64,000 nucleotides of DNA from Pseudomonas laurentiana (GCF_014648275.1 NZ_BMQU01000001.1:186001-250000), one strand, 5' to 3'; shown: positions 8,084-18,201, counted from the stretch's first letter. Notes: a model not told the origin generated them from the letters alone. Numbers and translations are program-made.

Positions 8084-10159
8084 TTACACCTGACCATATT
8101 GCTGGCCATGGCGCAGCCAGCGTTCAAGCAACGGGCTGACATGTGCTGGCCAACGTGCCAATAGCGCCTGCGCCGCATCGCGCACGGCGGGCAGCAGGTC
8201 GGCGTCACGCATCAGGTCGGCGACCTTGAACTGCAGCAGGCCGGTCTGACGGGTACCCAGCATCTCGCCAGGACCGCGCAGCTCAAGGTCTTTCTCGGCG
8301 ATGACAAAACCGTCATTGGTTTCTCGCATGATTCCCAGGCGTTCACGGCCGATTTGCGACAATGGTGGATGATAGAGCAACACGCAGTGGCTGACGGCAC
8401 TGCCACGGCCAACGCGTCCGCGTAACTGGTGCAATTGGGCCAAGCCGAGGCGCTCGGGGTTCTCGATGATCATCAGGCTGGCGTTGGGGACGTCTACGCC
8501 GACTTCGATGACGGTCGTCGCCACCAGCAGTTGCAGGCGGCCTTCCTTGAACTCGGCCATGACGGCGGCTTTCTCCGCAGGCTTCATGCGCCCGTGGATC
8601 AGGCCGACGCGCAATTCGCCCAAGGCGCTGCTGAGTTCTTCAAAGGTGGTTTCGGCGGCCTGGCAGGTCAGCTCTTCAGACTCTTCGATCAGGGTACAGA
8701 CCCAGTAGGCCTGGCGGCCTTCGGCGCAGGCGGCACGCACGCGCTCGACCACTTCAAAGCGGCGGCTGTCGACCACCAGTACGGTGTTGACCGGGGTTCG
8801 CCCAGGCGGCAGCTCGTCGAGGATCGAGGTGTCCAGGTCGGCATAGGCGCTCATGGCCAGGGTGCGAGGAATAGGGGTTGCGGTCATGATCAACTGGTGT
8901 GGACAGAGTCGGCCACCCACGCCTTTCTGGCGCAACGCCAGACGCTGCTGGACACCGAAGCGGTGCTGTTCGTCGATGATCACCAGCGCCAGATTGTGGA
9001 ATTTCACTTCGTCCTGGAACAACGCGTGTGTGCCGACCACCATTGGCGCGCCGCTGGCAATCTGCTCCAGGGCCGAAACACGTGCCTTGCCCTTGAGCTT
9101 GCCCGCCAGCCAGGCGACTTCGATGCCCAGCGGTTCCAGCCAGCGCTTGAAGGTGATGAAGTGCTGCTCGGCCAGAATCTCGGTCGGGGCCATTAGCGCC
9201 ACTTGGTAGCCAGCCTCCAGGGCCTGCAAGGCGGCGAGCGCAGCGACGACGGTCTTGCCCGCGCCGACATCGCCCTGGACAAGCCGCAGCATGGGCTCGG
9301 GCTGGCTCAGGTCGTAGGCAATTTCGTTGCCGACCCGTTGTTGGGCGCCGGTGGGAGCAAAGCCCAGGTTCGCCAGGTATTGCTGTGGCAGCCGGCTGGC
9401 CTTGGGCAGTGCCGGAGCCCGCTGGGCCCGAAGGCTTTCGCGCAGGCGTTGCTGGGATAGCTGATGGGTCAACAGCTCCTCGAAGGCCAGGCGGTGCTGG
9501 GCCCAGTGTTGGCCCAGGGCGAGTTCATCGACGTCGGCATCGGCGGGAGGATGATGCAAATAGCGGATTGCATCGTCCAGCGGCGCCAGTTGGTAGTCGC
9601 GGGCCAGTTCCTCCGGCAGCCAGTCAGGCAGGCTGCGCGGGCCAAGCATTGCCAGGCTTTGCTGGCAGAGCTGGCGCAGGCGCTGCTGGGTCAGGCCTTC
9701 AGTGGTCGGGTAGATCGGTGTCAGGGTCTGTTCCACCGGTGCCGGCTCATCACCTGTGAGGGCGCGGTATTCCGGGTGATAGATCTCCAGCCCTGACGCT
9801 CCGGGACGGGCCTCACCGTAGCAACGCAGGTGCGTACCGCGCTTGAGGCCTTCCTTCTGTGCATTGCTGAAATGGTAGAAACGCAGGCTCAGCACGCCGC
9901 TGCCATCGCCGAGGCGAACCAGCAGGCTACGGCGCTTGCCCATCACCACATCGGCGCCGCTGACCACCCCCTCGATTACGGCGTCCTGGCCAGGACGCAA
10001 GGCCCCGATCGGGACGACCCGGGTACGATCCTGGTAGCGCAGGGGCAGGTGGAAGAGCACATCTTGAAGGTTTTCCAGGCCGACCTTGGCGAGCTTCTCC
10101 GCCATGGCTTCGCCAACGCCCTTCAGCGCCGTGACCGATACCTTGGACAACTCGGTCAT
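8084..10159 (-). CDS. recG: ATP-dependent DNA helicase RecG
   Basis: RecG remodels stalled replication forks and branched DNA. The 691-residue length fits the family. The N-terminal wedge/OB domain covers about residues 50-150. The Walker A motif GDVGAGKT is at 296-303, the DEQH box at 396-399, and the motif VI region LHQLRGRVGRG near residue 580. The start codon follows the oxyR stop after six bases, so the two genes are co-transcribed, as at the same locus in other pseudomonads. Confidence 0.97.
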   Translation of the reverse strand: MTELSKVSVTALKGVGEAMAEKLAKVGLENLQDVLFHLPLRYQDRTRVVPIGALRPGQDAVIEGVVSGADVVMGKRRSLLVRLGDGSGVLSLRFYHFSNAQKEGLKRGTHLRCYGEARPGASGLEIYHPEYRALTGDEPAPVEQTLTPIYPTTEGLTQQRLRQLCQQSLAMLGPRSLPDWLPEELARDYQLAPLDDAIRYLHHPPADADVDELALGQHWAQHRLAFEELLTHQLSQQRLRESLRAQRAPALPKASRLPQQYLANLGFAPTGAQQRVGNEIAYDLSQPEPMLRLVQGDVGAGKTVVAALAALQALEAGYQVALMAPTEILAEQHFITFKRWLEPLGIEVAWLAGKLKGKARVSALEQIASGAPMVVGTHALFQDEVKFHNLALVIIDEQHRFGVQQRLALRQKGVGGRLCPHQLIMTATPIPRTLAMSAYADLDTSILDELPPGRTPVNTVLVVDSRRFEVVERVRAACAEGRQAYWVCTLIEESEELTCQAAETTFEELSSALGELRVGLIHGRMKPAEKAAVMAEFKEGRLQLLVATTVIEVGVDVPNASLMIIENPERLGLAQLHQLRGRVGRGSAVSHCVLLYHPPLSQIGRERLGIMRETNDGFVIAEKDLELRGPGEMLGTRQTGLLQFKVADLMRDADLLPAVRDAAQALLARWPAHVSPLLERWLRHGQQYGQV

Positions 10160-10165
10160 GGCTGC

Positions 10166-11086
10166 TTACTGACTGACCGGTGGCTTGGCCACCGAGCACA
10201 GGCGGATCGAGTCGGCAAGGATCTCGATAGCCTTTGGTCGCGGGAAGCTCGCGCGCCAGGCAATGGCCACGGTGCGGAACGGTGCCGGAGGGCTCAGTGG
10301 GCGGACTTCGATGATGCCGGGCGCATAGTGGTGGCTGTGGACCGCCGAAAGCGGTAGCACCGAAACACCGAGGCCGGAGGCAACCATGTGGCGGATAGTC
10401 TCCAGCGAGCTGGACTCGACCGTGGTGTGCTTGGCCGCGTCACCGCCTTTGTTAAGGGTTGGGCAGGCCTCCAGCACCTGGTCACGGAAACAGTGGCCTT
10501 CACCGAGCAGTAGCAGGCTCTTGTCGTTGAGCAGGCTGGCATCAATGGTTTGTTTCTGCGTCCAGGGATGCTCGCTGGGCATCAGCACGTAGAACGGCTC
10601 GTCATACAGCGGCAGGGTCAACACATCCGCTTCATTGAACGGCAGGGCTACGATCACTGCATCCAGTTCGCCGTTGCGCAGTTTGTCGCGCAGGACGTGG
10701 GTGAAGTTTTCTTCAATGTACAACGGCATCTGCGGGGCGACCCGGTGCAGTTGCGGAATCAGGTGCGGGAACAGGTAGGGGCCGACGGTGTAGATGGCGC
10801 CGACCTTCAGCGGTGCAGTCAGCTGATTCTTGCCGGCCTGGGCCAGCTCGCGGATGCCTTGAGCCTGCTCCAGTACTTTCTGCGCCTGCGCGACGATGCT
10901 CTCGCCGACCGGCGTGAGGCGGACGGCGCTCTTGCTGCGCTCGAAAATCAGTACGCCAAGCTCGTCCTCCAGCTTTTTCACGCCAACCGACAAGGTGGGT
11001 TGGCTGACATGGCAGCGCTCGGCGGCGTGGCCGAAGTGCTGCTCCTGAGCGAGGGTGACGATGTAGCGTAATTCTGTAAGGGTCAT
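10166..11086 (-). CDS. oxyR: hydrogen peroxide sensor and regulator OxyR
   Basis: This LysR-family activator senses H2O2 by disulfide formation. The winged helix-turn-helix covers residues 1-60 (HFGHAAERCHVSQPTLSVGV). The redox pair is intact at C199 (GEGHCFRD) and C208 (LEACP), the same positions as in E. coli OxyR. At 306 residues it is the usual length. It is followed at once by recG, an arrangement that would link oxidative stress to fork repair. Confidence 0.97.
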   Translation of the reverse strand: MTLTELRYIVTLAQEQHFGHAAERCHVSQPTLSVGVKKLEDELGVLIFERSKSAVRLTPVGESIVAQAQKVLEQAQGIRELAQAGKNQLTAPLKVGAIYTVGPYLFPHLIPQLHRVAPQMPLYIEENFTHVLRDKLRNGELDAVIVALPFNEADVLTLPLYDEPFYVLMPSEHPWTQKQTIDASLLNDKSLLLLGEGHCFRDQVLEACPTLNKGGDAAKHTTVESSSLETIRHMVASGLGVSVLPLSAVHSHHYAPGIIEVRPLSPPAPFRTVAIAWRASFPRPKAIEILADSIRLCSVAKPPVSQ

Positions 11087-11179
11087 AACGTGCGTCCAAG
11101 AAGTTGCGGCCCCAGCATAGCGGCTGCAATCGATAGACGCACGTTATCAGACTTGCCTGTTTATGACAGGATTACCCGT

Positions 11180-11917
11180 TCAGCGTTTGTCCAACGAGTA
11201 AACGAAGGGGGCCACCACTTCGATGCTGCCGTTGTTGAGGAGTTCTTTTGGCGGCGCGGGTACCGGTTGAGCCTTGCGGATCATGTCCAGGGTTGCACGG
11301 TCCAGTGCCGCACTGCCCGAGCCAGCGGCCAGGGAGTAGGACAAGATCCGCCCTTCGCCATCGACCACGAAACGCAGTCGGTTGATGCCTTGCAGCCCAC
11401 GTCGACGAGCGTCTTCCGGGTAGCGCTTGTACTTGCCCAGATGGCGCAGCAGGTCGCTTTGCCAGGTAGGCAGGGCGTTGCTGTTACTGGCGACGCTTGG
11501 CTTCGGCGCAGCCGATTGCTGTGCAGGCGCGGTGCTTGGGGGCGTATCGACGGCTTTTTCCTCTGCCGGCTTTTCCTCCACAGGCTCTGGTTTTTTCTCA
11601 GGCTTGGGCGGTTGCGGCTTCGCCTTCGGTTTGTCCGGTTTGGGCACCGCGATCTTCGGCTTTGGCGCCTCGGCCAGTTTCGGCATTGGCGGGGCTTCGA
11701 CCGGCGCCGGTGGCTGTGGTGGTGTCACCGTCTTGGGTGGTGGCGGTGGTGCCGGCTCAGGCATTGGGGCCATTGCAACCATCATTGCTGCCGGTGGTAG
11801 CTCGATTGCCTGAGGCACCGACCAGTTGAGCATCAGCAGGACGGCAACGGCATGCACCGCCAGCACAATCGCCAGGCTACCGCCGTAACGCGTCAGTTTA
11901 TGCCGCGTCTTGATCAT
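11180..11917 (-). CDS. tonB: energy transducer TonB
   Basis: TonB carries the energy of the proton gradient to outer-membrane receptors for iron complexes and vitamin B12. The 245-residue protein has an N-terminal membrane anchor (about residues 12-32), a long periplasmic spacer rich in Pro, Lys and Glu (residues 45-130), and the C-terminal TonB domain with YPEDARRRGLQGINRLRFV. The start overlaps the exbD stop as ATGA. It is the last gene of exbB-exbD-tonB. Confidence 0.95.
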   Translation of the reverse strand: MIKTRHKLTRYGGSLAIVLAVHAVAVLLMLNWSVPQAIELPPAAMMVAMAPMPEPAPPPPPKTVTPPQPPAPVEAPPMPKLAEAPKPKIAVPKPDKPKAKPQPPKPEKKPEPVEEKPAEEKAVDTPPSTAPAQQSAAPKPSVASNSNALPTWQSDLLRHLGKYKRYPEDARRRGLQGINRLRFVVDGEGRILSYSLAAGSGSAALDRATLDMIRKAQPVPAPPKELLNNGSIEVVAPFVYSLDKR

Positions 11918-12339
11918 TTCTTGGCTGCCGTCTCAAGTCCGACCAGGCCGACCTTCAGGTAGCCGGCCGCCCGCAGGGCGTTCATCACCTCCATCAGGTC
12001 TCCATAGTCGACGCCTTTGTCGGCCTGGAAGAAGATGGTGGTGTCCTTGTCGCCTTTGGTCTTGGCGTCGAGTACAGCGCCGAGCTGTTCACGTTGAACC
12101 TGCTCTTCGCCCACATACAGGTTTTGATCAGCCTTCACGCTGAGGAAGACGGGCTTCTCTGGCCGTGGTGCCGGTTTGGCCGTCGAGGCTGGCAGGTCGA
12201 CCTTGATATCGACGGTGGCCAGGGGGGCGGCGACCATGAAGATAATCAGCAGGACCAACATCACGTCGATGAACGGCGTGACGTTGATTTCGTGGTTTTC
12301 GGCGAGATCGTCGCCGCCCTCGTTAAGATGCAGGCCCAT
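11914..12339 (-). CDS. exbD: TonB-system proton channel subunit ExbD
   Basis: The 141-residue protein has a short cytoplasmic N-terminus, one membrane helix (PFIDVMLVLLIIFMVAAP) carrying the essential aspartate in FIDVML, and a periplasmic domain. It works with ExbB to use the proton gradient to energise TonB. It starts three bases after the exbB stop and overlaps tonB, so the three are made together. Confidence 0.96.
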   Translation of the reverse strand: MGLHLNEGGDDLAENHEINVTPFIDVMLVLLIIFMVAAPLATVDIKVDLPASTAKPAPRPEKPVFLSVKADQNLYVGEEQVQREQLGAVLDAKTKGDKDTTIFFQADKGVDYGDLMEVMNALRAAGYLKVGLVGLETAAKK

Positions 12340-12342
12340 GGC

Positions 12343-13317
12343 TTACCCCACTTTCACCATGTGTGGCTGAGCGATGCGCTCGCCTGGCTGCTGGTCCAGA
12401 TCGCGGCTGACCAGCAGCAGTACCTGGGCCGAAGCATCGGAGACCTGTGCCTTGTAGCCGGCGATGGAGCGGGCGAAGACGTTGTAGATCACAACCGCGG
12501 GAATCGCTGCGACCAGACCCAGGGCCGTTGCCAGCAGGGCTTCGGCGATACCGGGGGCGACCACGGCCAGGTTGGTGGTCTGGGTCTTGGCGATGCCGAT
12601 GAAGCTGTTCATGATGCCCCATACTGTACCGAACAGACCGACGAACGGTGCAGTGGAGCCGATCGTTGCCAGCACGCCGGTACCGCTGCTCATGTTGCGG
12701 CCGCTGGCGGCGACCAGGCGCTCCAGACGGAAGCTGACACGCTCCTTGATGCCTTCTTTCTCGCGGGTATTGGTCGAAAGGCGCATTTCTTCCAGAGCGT
12801 CATGTACCAGCAGGTGGGCCAGGGTGCCTTCGGTATTGGCAACGCCGCTGGCCTCCTTGAGGCTGGTGGATTTCTTCAGCAGGACGATGTCACCCCGCAG
12901 GCGACGCTTGGCGCCCATCAGTTCAAGGCCTTTGGCAATCCAGATGGTCCAGGTGATGATCGAAGCGATAGCCAGGCCGATCATGACCGCCTTGACCACC
13001 ACGTCGGCGTTTTTGTACATGCCCCAGGGCGACAGATCGTGGGCCATGCCCAGGCGGGTGTCTTCGGCGACGGCGGCTGCACCTTCGCTGGCTTGGCCTT
13101 CGACTGATGCTACGGCAGGCACGGCAGATTCGGCCGTCGTTTCGCTGCCAGGGGTGGCGGGTGCCGCAGGGGCAACGGCTGCCGCTGGCGTGGCGTTATG
13201 CGCAGCTGGCTCATCAGCCATGGCCACAGGCGTCAGCACCAGGCTGAACATCAGCGCGGCTACAGCGCGCCAGGCGCGCGACGGGGTTGGCAAAGCGGAA
13301 GAAGGGATACGTGTCAT
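12343..13317 (-). CDS. exbB: TonB-system proton channel subunit ExbB
   Basis: This is the MotA/TolQ/ExbB family channel subunit. The start at MTRIPSS gives 324 residues; an upstream in-frame ATG would add 27 residues before the signal-like segment and is less likely. An N-terminal hydrophobic segment is followed by a long Ala/Pro/Glu-rich periplasmic stretch (about residues 35-90), as in the P. putida long form. Three membrane helices follow, with the conserved VGLFGTVWGIMNSFIGI region and GIAEALLATALGLVAAIPAV. Confidence 0.94.
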   Translation of the reverse strand: MTRIPSSALPTPSRAWRAVAALMFSLVLTPVAMADEPAAHNATPAAAVAPAAPATPGSETTAESAVPAVASVEGQASEGAAAVAEDTRLGMAHDLSPWGMYKNADVVVKAVMIGLAIASIITWTIWIAKGLELMGAKRRLRGDIVLLKKSTSLKEASGVANTEGTLAHLLVHDALEEMRLSTNTREKEGIKERVSFRLERLVAASGRNMSSGTGVLATIGSTAPFVGLFGTVWGIMNSFIGIAKTQTTNLAVVAPGIAEALLATALGLVAAIPAVVIYNVFARSIAGYKAQVSDASAQVLLLVSRDLDQQPGERIAQPHMVKVG

Positions 13318-13510
13318 GCTGGCCCGACCTGATGAACAAAGAAAGAGGTGGATGCTCTCCAGGCCTCGAGGCGGGCCGAGAACAAAATAGGCCGCCATTA
13401 TTGCAAGTAATTCTTGTTAGCAAAAGTAATAAAGTAACTTTCTTCCATATTCTCTAGCTGCCTATCGATTTTCACGGATAGGCTGTGGCTTTGATAACCG
13501 GAGTTTCGAG

Positions 13511-14368
13511 ATGTCTGCGCCTTCTGTTTTGATTGTCGGTTGTGGCGATGTCGGCGGTCGTCTGGCGGCCCAACTGCAGGCTGCGAACTGGCAGGTGAGT
13601 GGCCTGCGCAGAAACGTCGCGCAGTTGCCTGCTGGTGTCGCCGGTATTGCTGCTGACTTGAGTAATGCAGCCTGCCCGTCTGCCTGGCCGACGGTTGCGC
13701 CGGACTATCTGGTCTATTGCGTGGCGGCCAGCCAGCACGATGAGGCGGGCTATCGGGCGGCGTATGTCGATGGCTTGCGGCATGTGCTGGGTTGGCTTGG
13801 CGAAAAGGGGCAGCAGCCACGACGGTTGCTGTTCGTGTCCAGTAGCAGTGTCTACGCGCAGAAGGATGGGGAGTGGGTCGATGAAACCTCACCCACCGAA
13901 CCTGAAGGTTATTCCGGGCGGCTGATGCTGGAGGCTGAACAGGTGGCGCTGAATAGCGCTGTGCCGGCCAGCATTGTGCGCCTGACCGGAATCTATGGCC
14001 CGGGGCGTGAATGGTTGCTGACTCAGGTGCGCCAAGGTTACCGCGTGACAGAGACGCCGCCGTTGTATGGCAATCGCATTCACGCCGAGGATGCCGCCGG
14101 GTTGCTGGCGTACCTGTTGCAGGCGGACCGCGAGGGAAGGGTGTTGGAGGATTGCTACATCGGTGTGGACGATGCGCCGGCGCCGTTGTTTGAGGTAGTG
14201 GCCTGGTTGCGGGAGTACCTGGGGGTCACCCAATGGTCGGAGCAGGAGCGCGTGCGGCGCACGGGCAGCAAGCGCTGCCGTAACGCGCGAGCACGCTCGC
14301 TGGGTTGGGTTCCGCGTTACCCGAGTTACCAGGAAGGCTATGCGGCGATACTGGCAGGGCGCGATTGA
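13511..14368 (+). CDS. NAD(P)-dependent epimerase/SDR-like protein
   Basis: This 285-residue protein is an extended short-chain dehydrogenase related to E. coli YeeZ. The dinucleotide motif is VLIVGCGDVGGRLA at residues 6-19. The catalytic-type region is FVSSSSVYAQ around residue 118, followed by SGRLMLEAEQ, where the usual YxxxK tyrosine is not obvious. A conserved RLTGIYGPGR segment follows. The substrate is unknown. The gene is divergent from exbB and convergent with the lipoprotein gene (12-base gap). Confidence 0.85.
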   Translation: MSAPSVLIVGCGDVGGRLAAQLQAANWQVSGLRRNVAQLPAGVAGIAADLSNAACPSAWPTVAPDYLVYCVAASQHDEAGYRAAYVDGLRHVLGWLGEKGQQPRRLLFVSSSSVYAQKDGEWVDETSPTEPEGYSGRLMLEAEQVALNSAVPASIVRLTGIYGPGREWLLTQVRQGYRVTETPPLYGNRIHAEDAAGLLAYLLQADREGRVLEDCYIGVDDAPAPLFEVVAWLREYLGVTQWSEQERVRRTGSKRCRNARARSLGWVPRYPSYQEGYAAILAGRD

Positions 14369-14380
14369 CGCGCCCTTGGC

Positions 14381-15112
14381 TTACTTGCGCTGTAGCAGCC
14401 AGCGGCGTGCACCTGGACGCAGTTCAGGCATTTCGTCGTCGCGGGCCTGGTTGATGGCCTGGAAGATTTCCAGAGTCTTGCCATCACGCTTGAAGATCCA
14501 CGGATTGCCCTGCTGGTTCTTCTCCAGCCACAGGCTGTCGTACTCGCCGGTCATGGTGGCGCAGTCGCCGTCCAGGCACAGGGCGTAGCGGTCCAGGTTC
14601 GGCATGCCTTCGAGGCTGCCGTTGGGGCGGAACTGCATGGTCGCGCCCTGGCCTGGGCCTTCGACGATTGCCCAGTCACCCTTGAGGTAGGCCTCATAAA
14701 GGGCCAGTTCGAAGGTCGTGCGTGGCGGTGCGTCGAGCAATGGCTTGTCGGCTTTATGGAAACGCTGCTCTGGATCGTTTTCGCTAGCCGCTTGGACCAG
14801 CTCGTCGCCATCCAGGGTCAGGCCAATGCTGTAGTTGGGGTAAAACACCGCATTCCAGCCCTTGTCGGCGGCTTGCAGTTTAGCCTCGCTGAGCTCAAAG
14901 CCACTGGTAACCAGGGCTTGGTTGGCGGCGGTATTGATGCGCCACTCCAGGTTCGGGCCGTTGCTCTGCAGGGCTTGACGCAGGTTGCCGCCTTTGGCGG
15001 CCGCGTTGATGGCGTTCTGGTTGATCCAGATGCCATTGAAATCTTCGGGTTTATGACTGGCGCAGCCACCGAGCAGGGCGGCAACAAACGACAGGACGAG
15101 CGCGTAGCGCAT
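14381..15112 (-). CDS. lipoprotein of unknown function
   Basis: The 243-residue product has a lipoprotein signal peptide ending LLGGCAS, with the lipid-carrying cysteine at residue 17. The mature protein begins SHKPEDFNGIWINQ. The region LEGMPNLDRYALCLDGDCATM holds two cysteines that may pair. No family name is known to me. It lies 59 bases downstream of ridA on the same strand and may be expressed from that transcript. Confidence 0.82.
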   Translation of the reverse strand: MRYALVLSFVAALLGGCASHKPEDFNGIWINQNAINAAAKGGNLRQALQSNGPNLEWRINTAANQALVTSGFELSEAKLQAADKGWNAVFYPNYSIGLTLDGDELVQAASENDPEQRFHKADKPLLDAPPRTTFELALYEAYLKGDWAIVEGPGQGATMQFRPNGSLEGMPNLDRYALCLDGDCATMTGEYDSLWLEKNQQGNPWIFKRDGKTLEIFQAINQARDDEMPELRPGARRWLLQRK

Positions 15113-15171
15113 GGCGGGGTCCTTTCAGGGAAAAGCGATGGCGAACCCTGCAAGGTTCGCCATCGGAGGTG

Positions 15172-15552
15172 TTACTCGAGGACCAGGATGGCGTCCATTT
15201 CTACTTGCGAACCGCGCGGCAGGGCAGCAACGCCAATGGCGGCGCGAGCTGGGTAAGGCTGCTCGAAATAGCGACCCATGACTTCGTTGACCTTGGCGAA
15301 GTGGCTCAGGTCGGTCAGGAAGATGTTCAGCTTGACGATGTCCTTGAACGAACCACCCGCCGCTTCGGCGACAGCTTTCAGGTTCTCGAACACCTGAACG
15401 GTCTGGGCTTCGAAGCCTTCAACCAGTTCCATGGTTTTTGGGTCGAGCGGGATCTGCCCGGACATGTAAACGGTGTTGCCGGCCTTGATCGCCTGAGAGT
15501 AGGTGCCGATGGCCGCTGGGGCCTTGTCACTGGTGATGACGGTCTTGGTCAT
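15172..15552 (-). CDS. ridA: RidA family reactive imine/enamine deaminase
   Basis: RidA hydrolyses reactive enamine and imine intermediates released by PLP enzymes. At 126 residues this is standard RidA. Motifs include [21 protein letters not shown] near residue 16, the conserved arginine in [21 protein letters not shown] (about residue 104), and the C-terminal glutamate. It sits 24 bases downstream of spoT, a conserved gene pair in proteobacteria. Confidence 0.95.
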   Translation of the reverse strand: MTKTVITSDKAPAAIGTYSQAIKAGNTVYMSGQIPLDPKTMELVEGFEAQTVQVFENLKAVAEAAGGSFKDIVKLNIFLTDLSHFAKVNEVMGRYFEQPYPARAAIGVAALPRGSQVEMDAILVLE

Positions 15553-15576
15553 GGATGACTCCTTGCTGTTGTCGGG

Positions 15577-17685
15577 CTACGTGCGCATGCGGGTGATACG
15601 GATCACGCCAGTGAGCGCACGCAGTTTCTTGATCACGCGGGCCAGGTGTACGCGGTCGTGTACGCTGACCACCAGTTGGACCACGCTGATGCGACCATCG
15701 CGTTCGTCCATGCTGATTTTCTCGATGTTGCCGTCGGCGGCGTTGACGCTGCTGGCTAGCAGGGCAATCAGGCCACGCTGGTGTTCCAGCTCGACGCGCA
15801 ATTCCACATTGAATTCGCCGGTGACGTCCTTGGCCCAGGACAGCTGGATACACTTTTCCGGGTTATGGCGGATTTCGCTGATGTTGCGACAGTTTTCCAG
15901 GTGCACGACCATGCCTTTGCCGGCCGACAGGTGGCCGACGATGGGGTCGCCCGGAATCGGTGTGCAGCATTTGGCATAGCTCAGCACCAGGCCTTCGGTG
16001 CCACGGATAGCCAGCGGGCCTTCAGGGTTTGGCAGTTGCTCGCCTTCGCTGGACAGCAGGCGGCGCGCCACGACATAGGCCATGCGATTGCCCAGGCCGA
16101 TATCTTCGAGCAGGTCTTCGATCAGCTCCAGACGGTATTCACTGAGCATGGCCTGGATGCGCTCCTGAGGAATCTTCTCAAGGGCGCTGTCGAAGCCGTG
16201 GAGCACTTTGTTCAGCAGGCGTTCGCCAAGGCTGATCGATTCGGAGCGGCGTTGCAGCTTGAGCGCGTGGCGGATATGCGTACGGGCTTTGCCGGTGACC
16301 ACGAAGTTGAGCCAGGCCGGGTTTGGCCGAGCGCCTGGCGCGCTGACGATCTCGACGGTCGAACCGCTTTGCAGGGGTTCGGACAGCGGTGCCAGGCGGC
16401 GGTTGATACGGCAGGCAATGCAACTGTTGCCGACGTCAGTGTGCACGGCGTAGGCAAAGTCGACCGCTGTGGAGCCTTTTGGCAGCTCCATGATGCGGCC
16501 TTTGGGCGTGAACACGTAGACCTCGTCCGGGAACAGGTCGATCTTCACGCTCTCGATGAATTCAAGGGAGTTGCCTGCGCGTTGCTGCAACTCCAGCACG
16601 CCCTTGACCCACTGTCGGGCGCGGGCATGGGTGCTCTTGGGCTGTTCGTCGTCGCTGGATTTGTACAGCCAGTGGGCGGCGATGCCGTTGTTGGCCATCT
16701 CTTCCATTTCGCGGGTGCGGATCTGGATTTCGATGGGGACCCCATGCATGCCGAACAGCGTGGTGTGCAGCGACTGGTAGCCGTTGGCCTTGGGGATCGC
16801 AATGTAGTCCTTGAAGCGACCCGGCAGTGGCTTGTACAGGTTGTGAACGGCACCGAGTACGCGGTAGCAGGTGTCGACCTTGTCGACGACGATGCGGAAC
16901 GCGTAGACATCCATGATCTCGTTGAAGGCCCGGCGTTTGCCGCGCATCTTCTTGTAGATGCCATAGAGGTGTTTCTGGCGACCGCTGACCTCGCCTTCGA
17001 TGCCGTCGACCGCCAGGCAGTGGCTGAGCGACTCTTCGATCTTGTTGACCAGTTCCTTGCGGTTGCCTCGGGCGCGTTTCACGGCCTGATGGATGCGCGC
17101 GGAGCGCATCGGGTACATGGCCTTGAAGCCCAGGTCTTCGAATTCTACGCGCACGGCGTGCATGCCCAGGCGGTTGGCGATGGGTGCGTAGATTTCCAGG
17201 GTTTCCTTGGCAATGCGCCGGCGTTTCTCGCCAGACAGCACTTCCAGGGTGCGCATGTTGTGCAGGCGGTCGGCCAGCTTGACCAGGATCACGCGGATGT
17301 CCCGGGCCATGGCCATGGCCATTTTCTGGAAGTTTTCCGCTTGGGCCTCGGCCTTGGTTTCGAAGTTCATCTGGGTCAGCTTGCTGACCCCGTCGACCAG
17401 TTCGGCGACGGTTTCCCCAAATTGCGCTGAAAGCGCTTCTTTGGCGATGCCGGTGTCTTCAATCACGTCGTGCAGCATGGCTGCCATCAGGCTCTGATGG
17501 TCCATGTGCATGTCGGCAAGAATGCTCGCTACCGCAAGGGGATGGGTAACGTAAGGTTCGCCGCTGCGACGGCGTTGGCCATCGTGGGCTTGTTCGGCGT
17601 AGAAATACGCTCGGCGCACCAGGTTGACCTGGTCTGCGCCGAGGTAGGTCGACAGGCGATCGGCAAGGGCATCTATGCTCGGCAA
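15577..17685 (-). CDS. spoT: bifunctional (p)ppGpp synthetase/hydrolase SpoT
   Basis: SpoT makes and degrades the stringent-response alarmone. The 702-residue protein has an HD hydrolase domain with H48 and the HD pair at 72-73 (AAMLHDVIEDTG), a synthetase domain at about 210-360 (GRFKDYIAIPKANGYQSLHT), a TGS domain at about 390-450 (VYVFTPKGRIMELPKGSTAVDF), and a C-terminal ACT domain (about 625-700). The intact HD motif favours hydrolase competence. It lies 60 bases past rpoZ and ahead of ridA, an order typical of the spoT locus. Confidence 0.97.
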   Translation of the reverse strand: MPSIDALADRLSTYLGADQVNLVRRAYFYAEQAHDGQRRRSGEPYVTHPLAVASILADMHMDHQSLMAAMLHDVIEDTGIAKEALSAQFGETVAELVDGVSKLTQMNFETKAEAQAENFQKMAMAMARDIRVILVKLADRLHNMRTLEVLSGEKRRRIAKETLEIYAPIANRLGMHAVRVEFEDLGFKAMYPMRSARIHQAVKRARGNRKELVNKIEESLSHCLAVDGIEGEVSGRQKHLYGIYKKMRGKRRAFNEIMDVYAFRIVVDKVDTCYRVLGAVHNLYKPLPGRFKDYIAIPKANGYQSLHTTLFGMHGVPIEIQIRTREMEEMANNGIAAHWLYKSSDDEQPKSTHARARQWVKGVLELQQRAGNSLEFIESVKIDLFPDEVYVFTPKGRIMELPKGSTAVDFAYAVHTDVGNSCIACRINRRLAPLSEPLQSGSTVEIVSAPGARPNPAWLNFVVTGKARTHIRHALKLQRRSESISLGERLLNKVLHGFDSALEKIPQERIQAMLSEYRLELIEDLLEDIGLGNRMAYVVARRLLSSEGEQLPNPEGPLAIRGTEGLVLSYAKCCTPIPGDPIVGHLSAGKGMVVHLENCRNISEIRHNPEKCIQLSWAKDVTGEFNVELRVELEHQRGLIALLASSVNAADGNIEKISMDERDGRISVVQLVVSVHDRVHLARVIKKLRALTGVIRITRMRT

Positions 17686-17745
17686 CGTACTACCTCCTGC
17701 CGATGGCTGGTGCCTTGCGCCGTGCGATGTCGACCAGGCATGAAC

Positions 17746-18009
17746 TTAGACGGCCTCGTTGGCCTCGTCTTCAAATGCGGCAAAGATAGGTTCTTCGACG
17801 ACTACATCTTCTTGAGCGACGAACTCGTTGTCGACCAGGCCGGCAGCGATTTCACGCAGGGCTACTACGGTCGGCTTGTCGTTTTCCCAGGCCACTTTGG
17901 GTTCCTTGCCACCGGTTGCCAGCTGGCGGGAACGCTTGGTGGCGAGCATGACCAGCTCGAAACGGTTATCGACGTTGTCCAGGCAATCTTCAACGGTCAC
18001 GCGGGCCAT
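17746..18009 (-). CDS. rpoZ: RNA polymerase omega subunit
   Basis: Omega assists assembly of RNA polymerase and binds ppGpp together with beta-prime. The start at [20 protein letters not shown] gives 87 residues, the family length; an ACGAGG motif lies upstream. The core [13 protein letters not shown] is conserved. The next gene on the strand is spoT. Confidence 0.96.
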   Translation of the reverse strand: MARVTVEDCLDNVDNRFELVMLATKRSRQLATGGKEPKVAWENDKPTVVALREIAAGLVDNEFVAQEDVVVEEPIFAAFEDEANEAV

Positions 18010-18201
18010 GGTATTCCTCGTAGCAAATGCAATAGGCAAGCAGCCCGGATGGGCGAGCGGACTCGGTAGTTTAAAAAATCACCAGCCATTAGGGAAGCGC
18101 TGATTTCAGTTCTCGCTCAGGCGGTACGCTTTAGCAGTGTGCTTCTACCGTTAGAGCAGACGATAACCATTTGCGTGGGGTTAGCACAACTCCCTCGTGC
18201 G

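Noticed and set aside
13318-13510. Possible Fur box upstream of exbB
   Set aside because: The region is AT-rich, but I could not find a convincing match to the Fur consensus.
15781-17430. 549-codon open frame antisense to spoT
   Set aside because: It mirrors a clearly real gene in GC-rich DNA, has no recognisable domain and arises from third-position bias.
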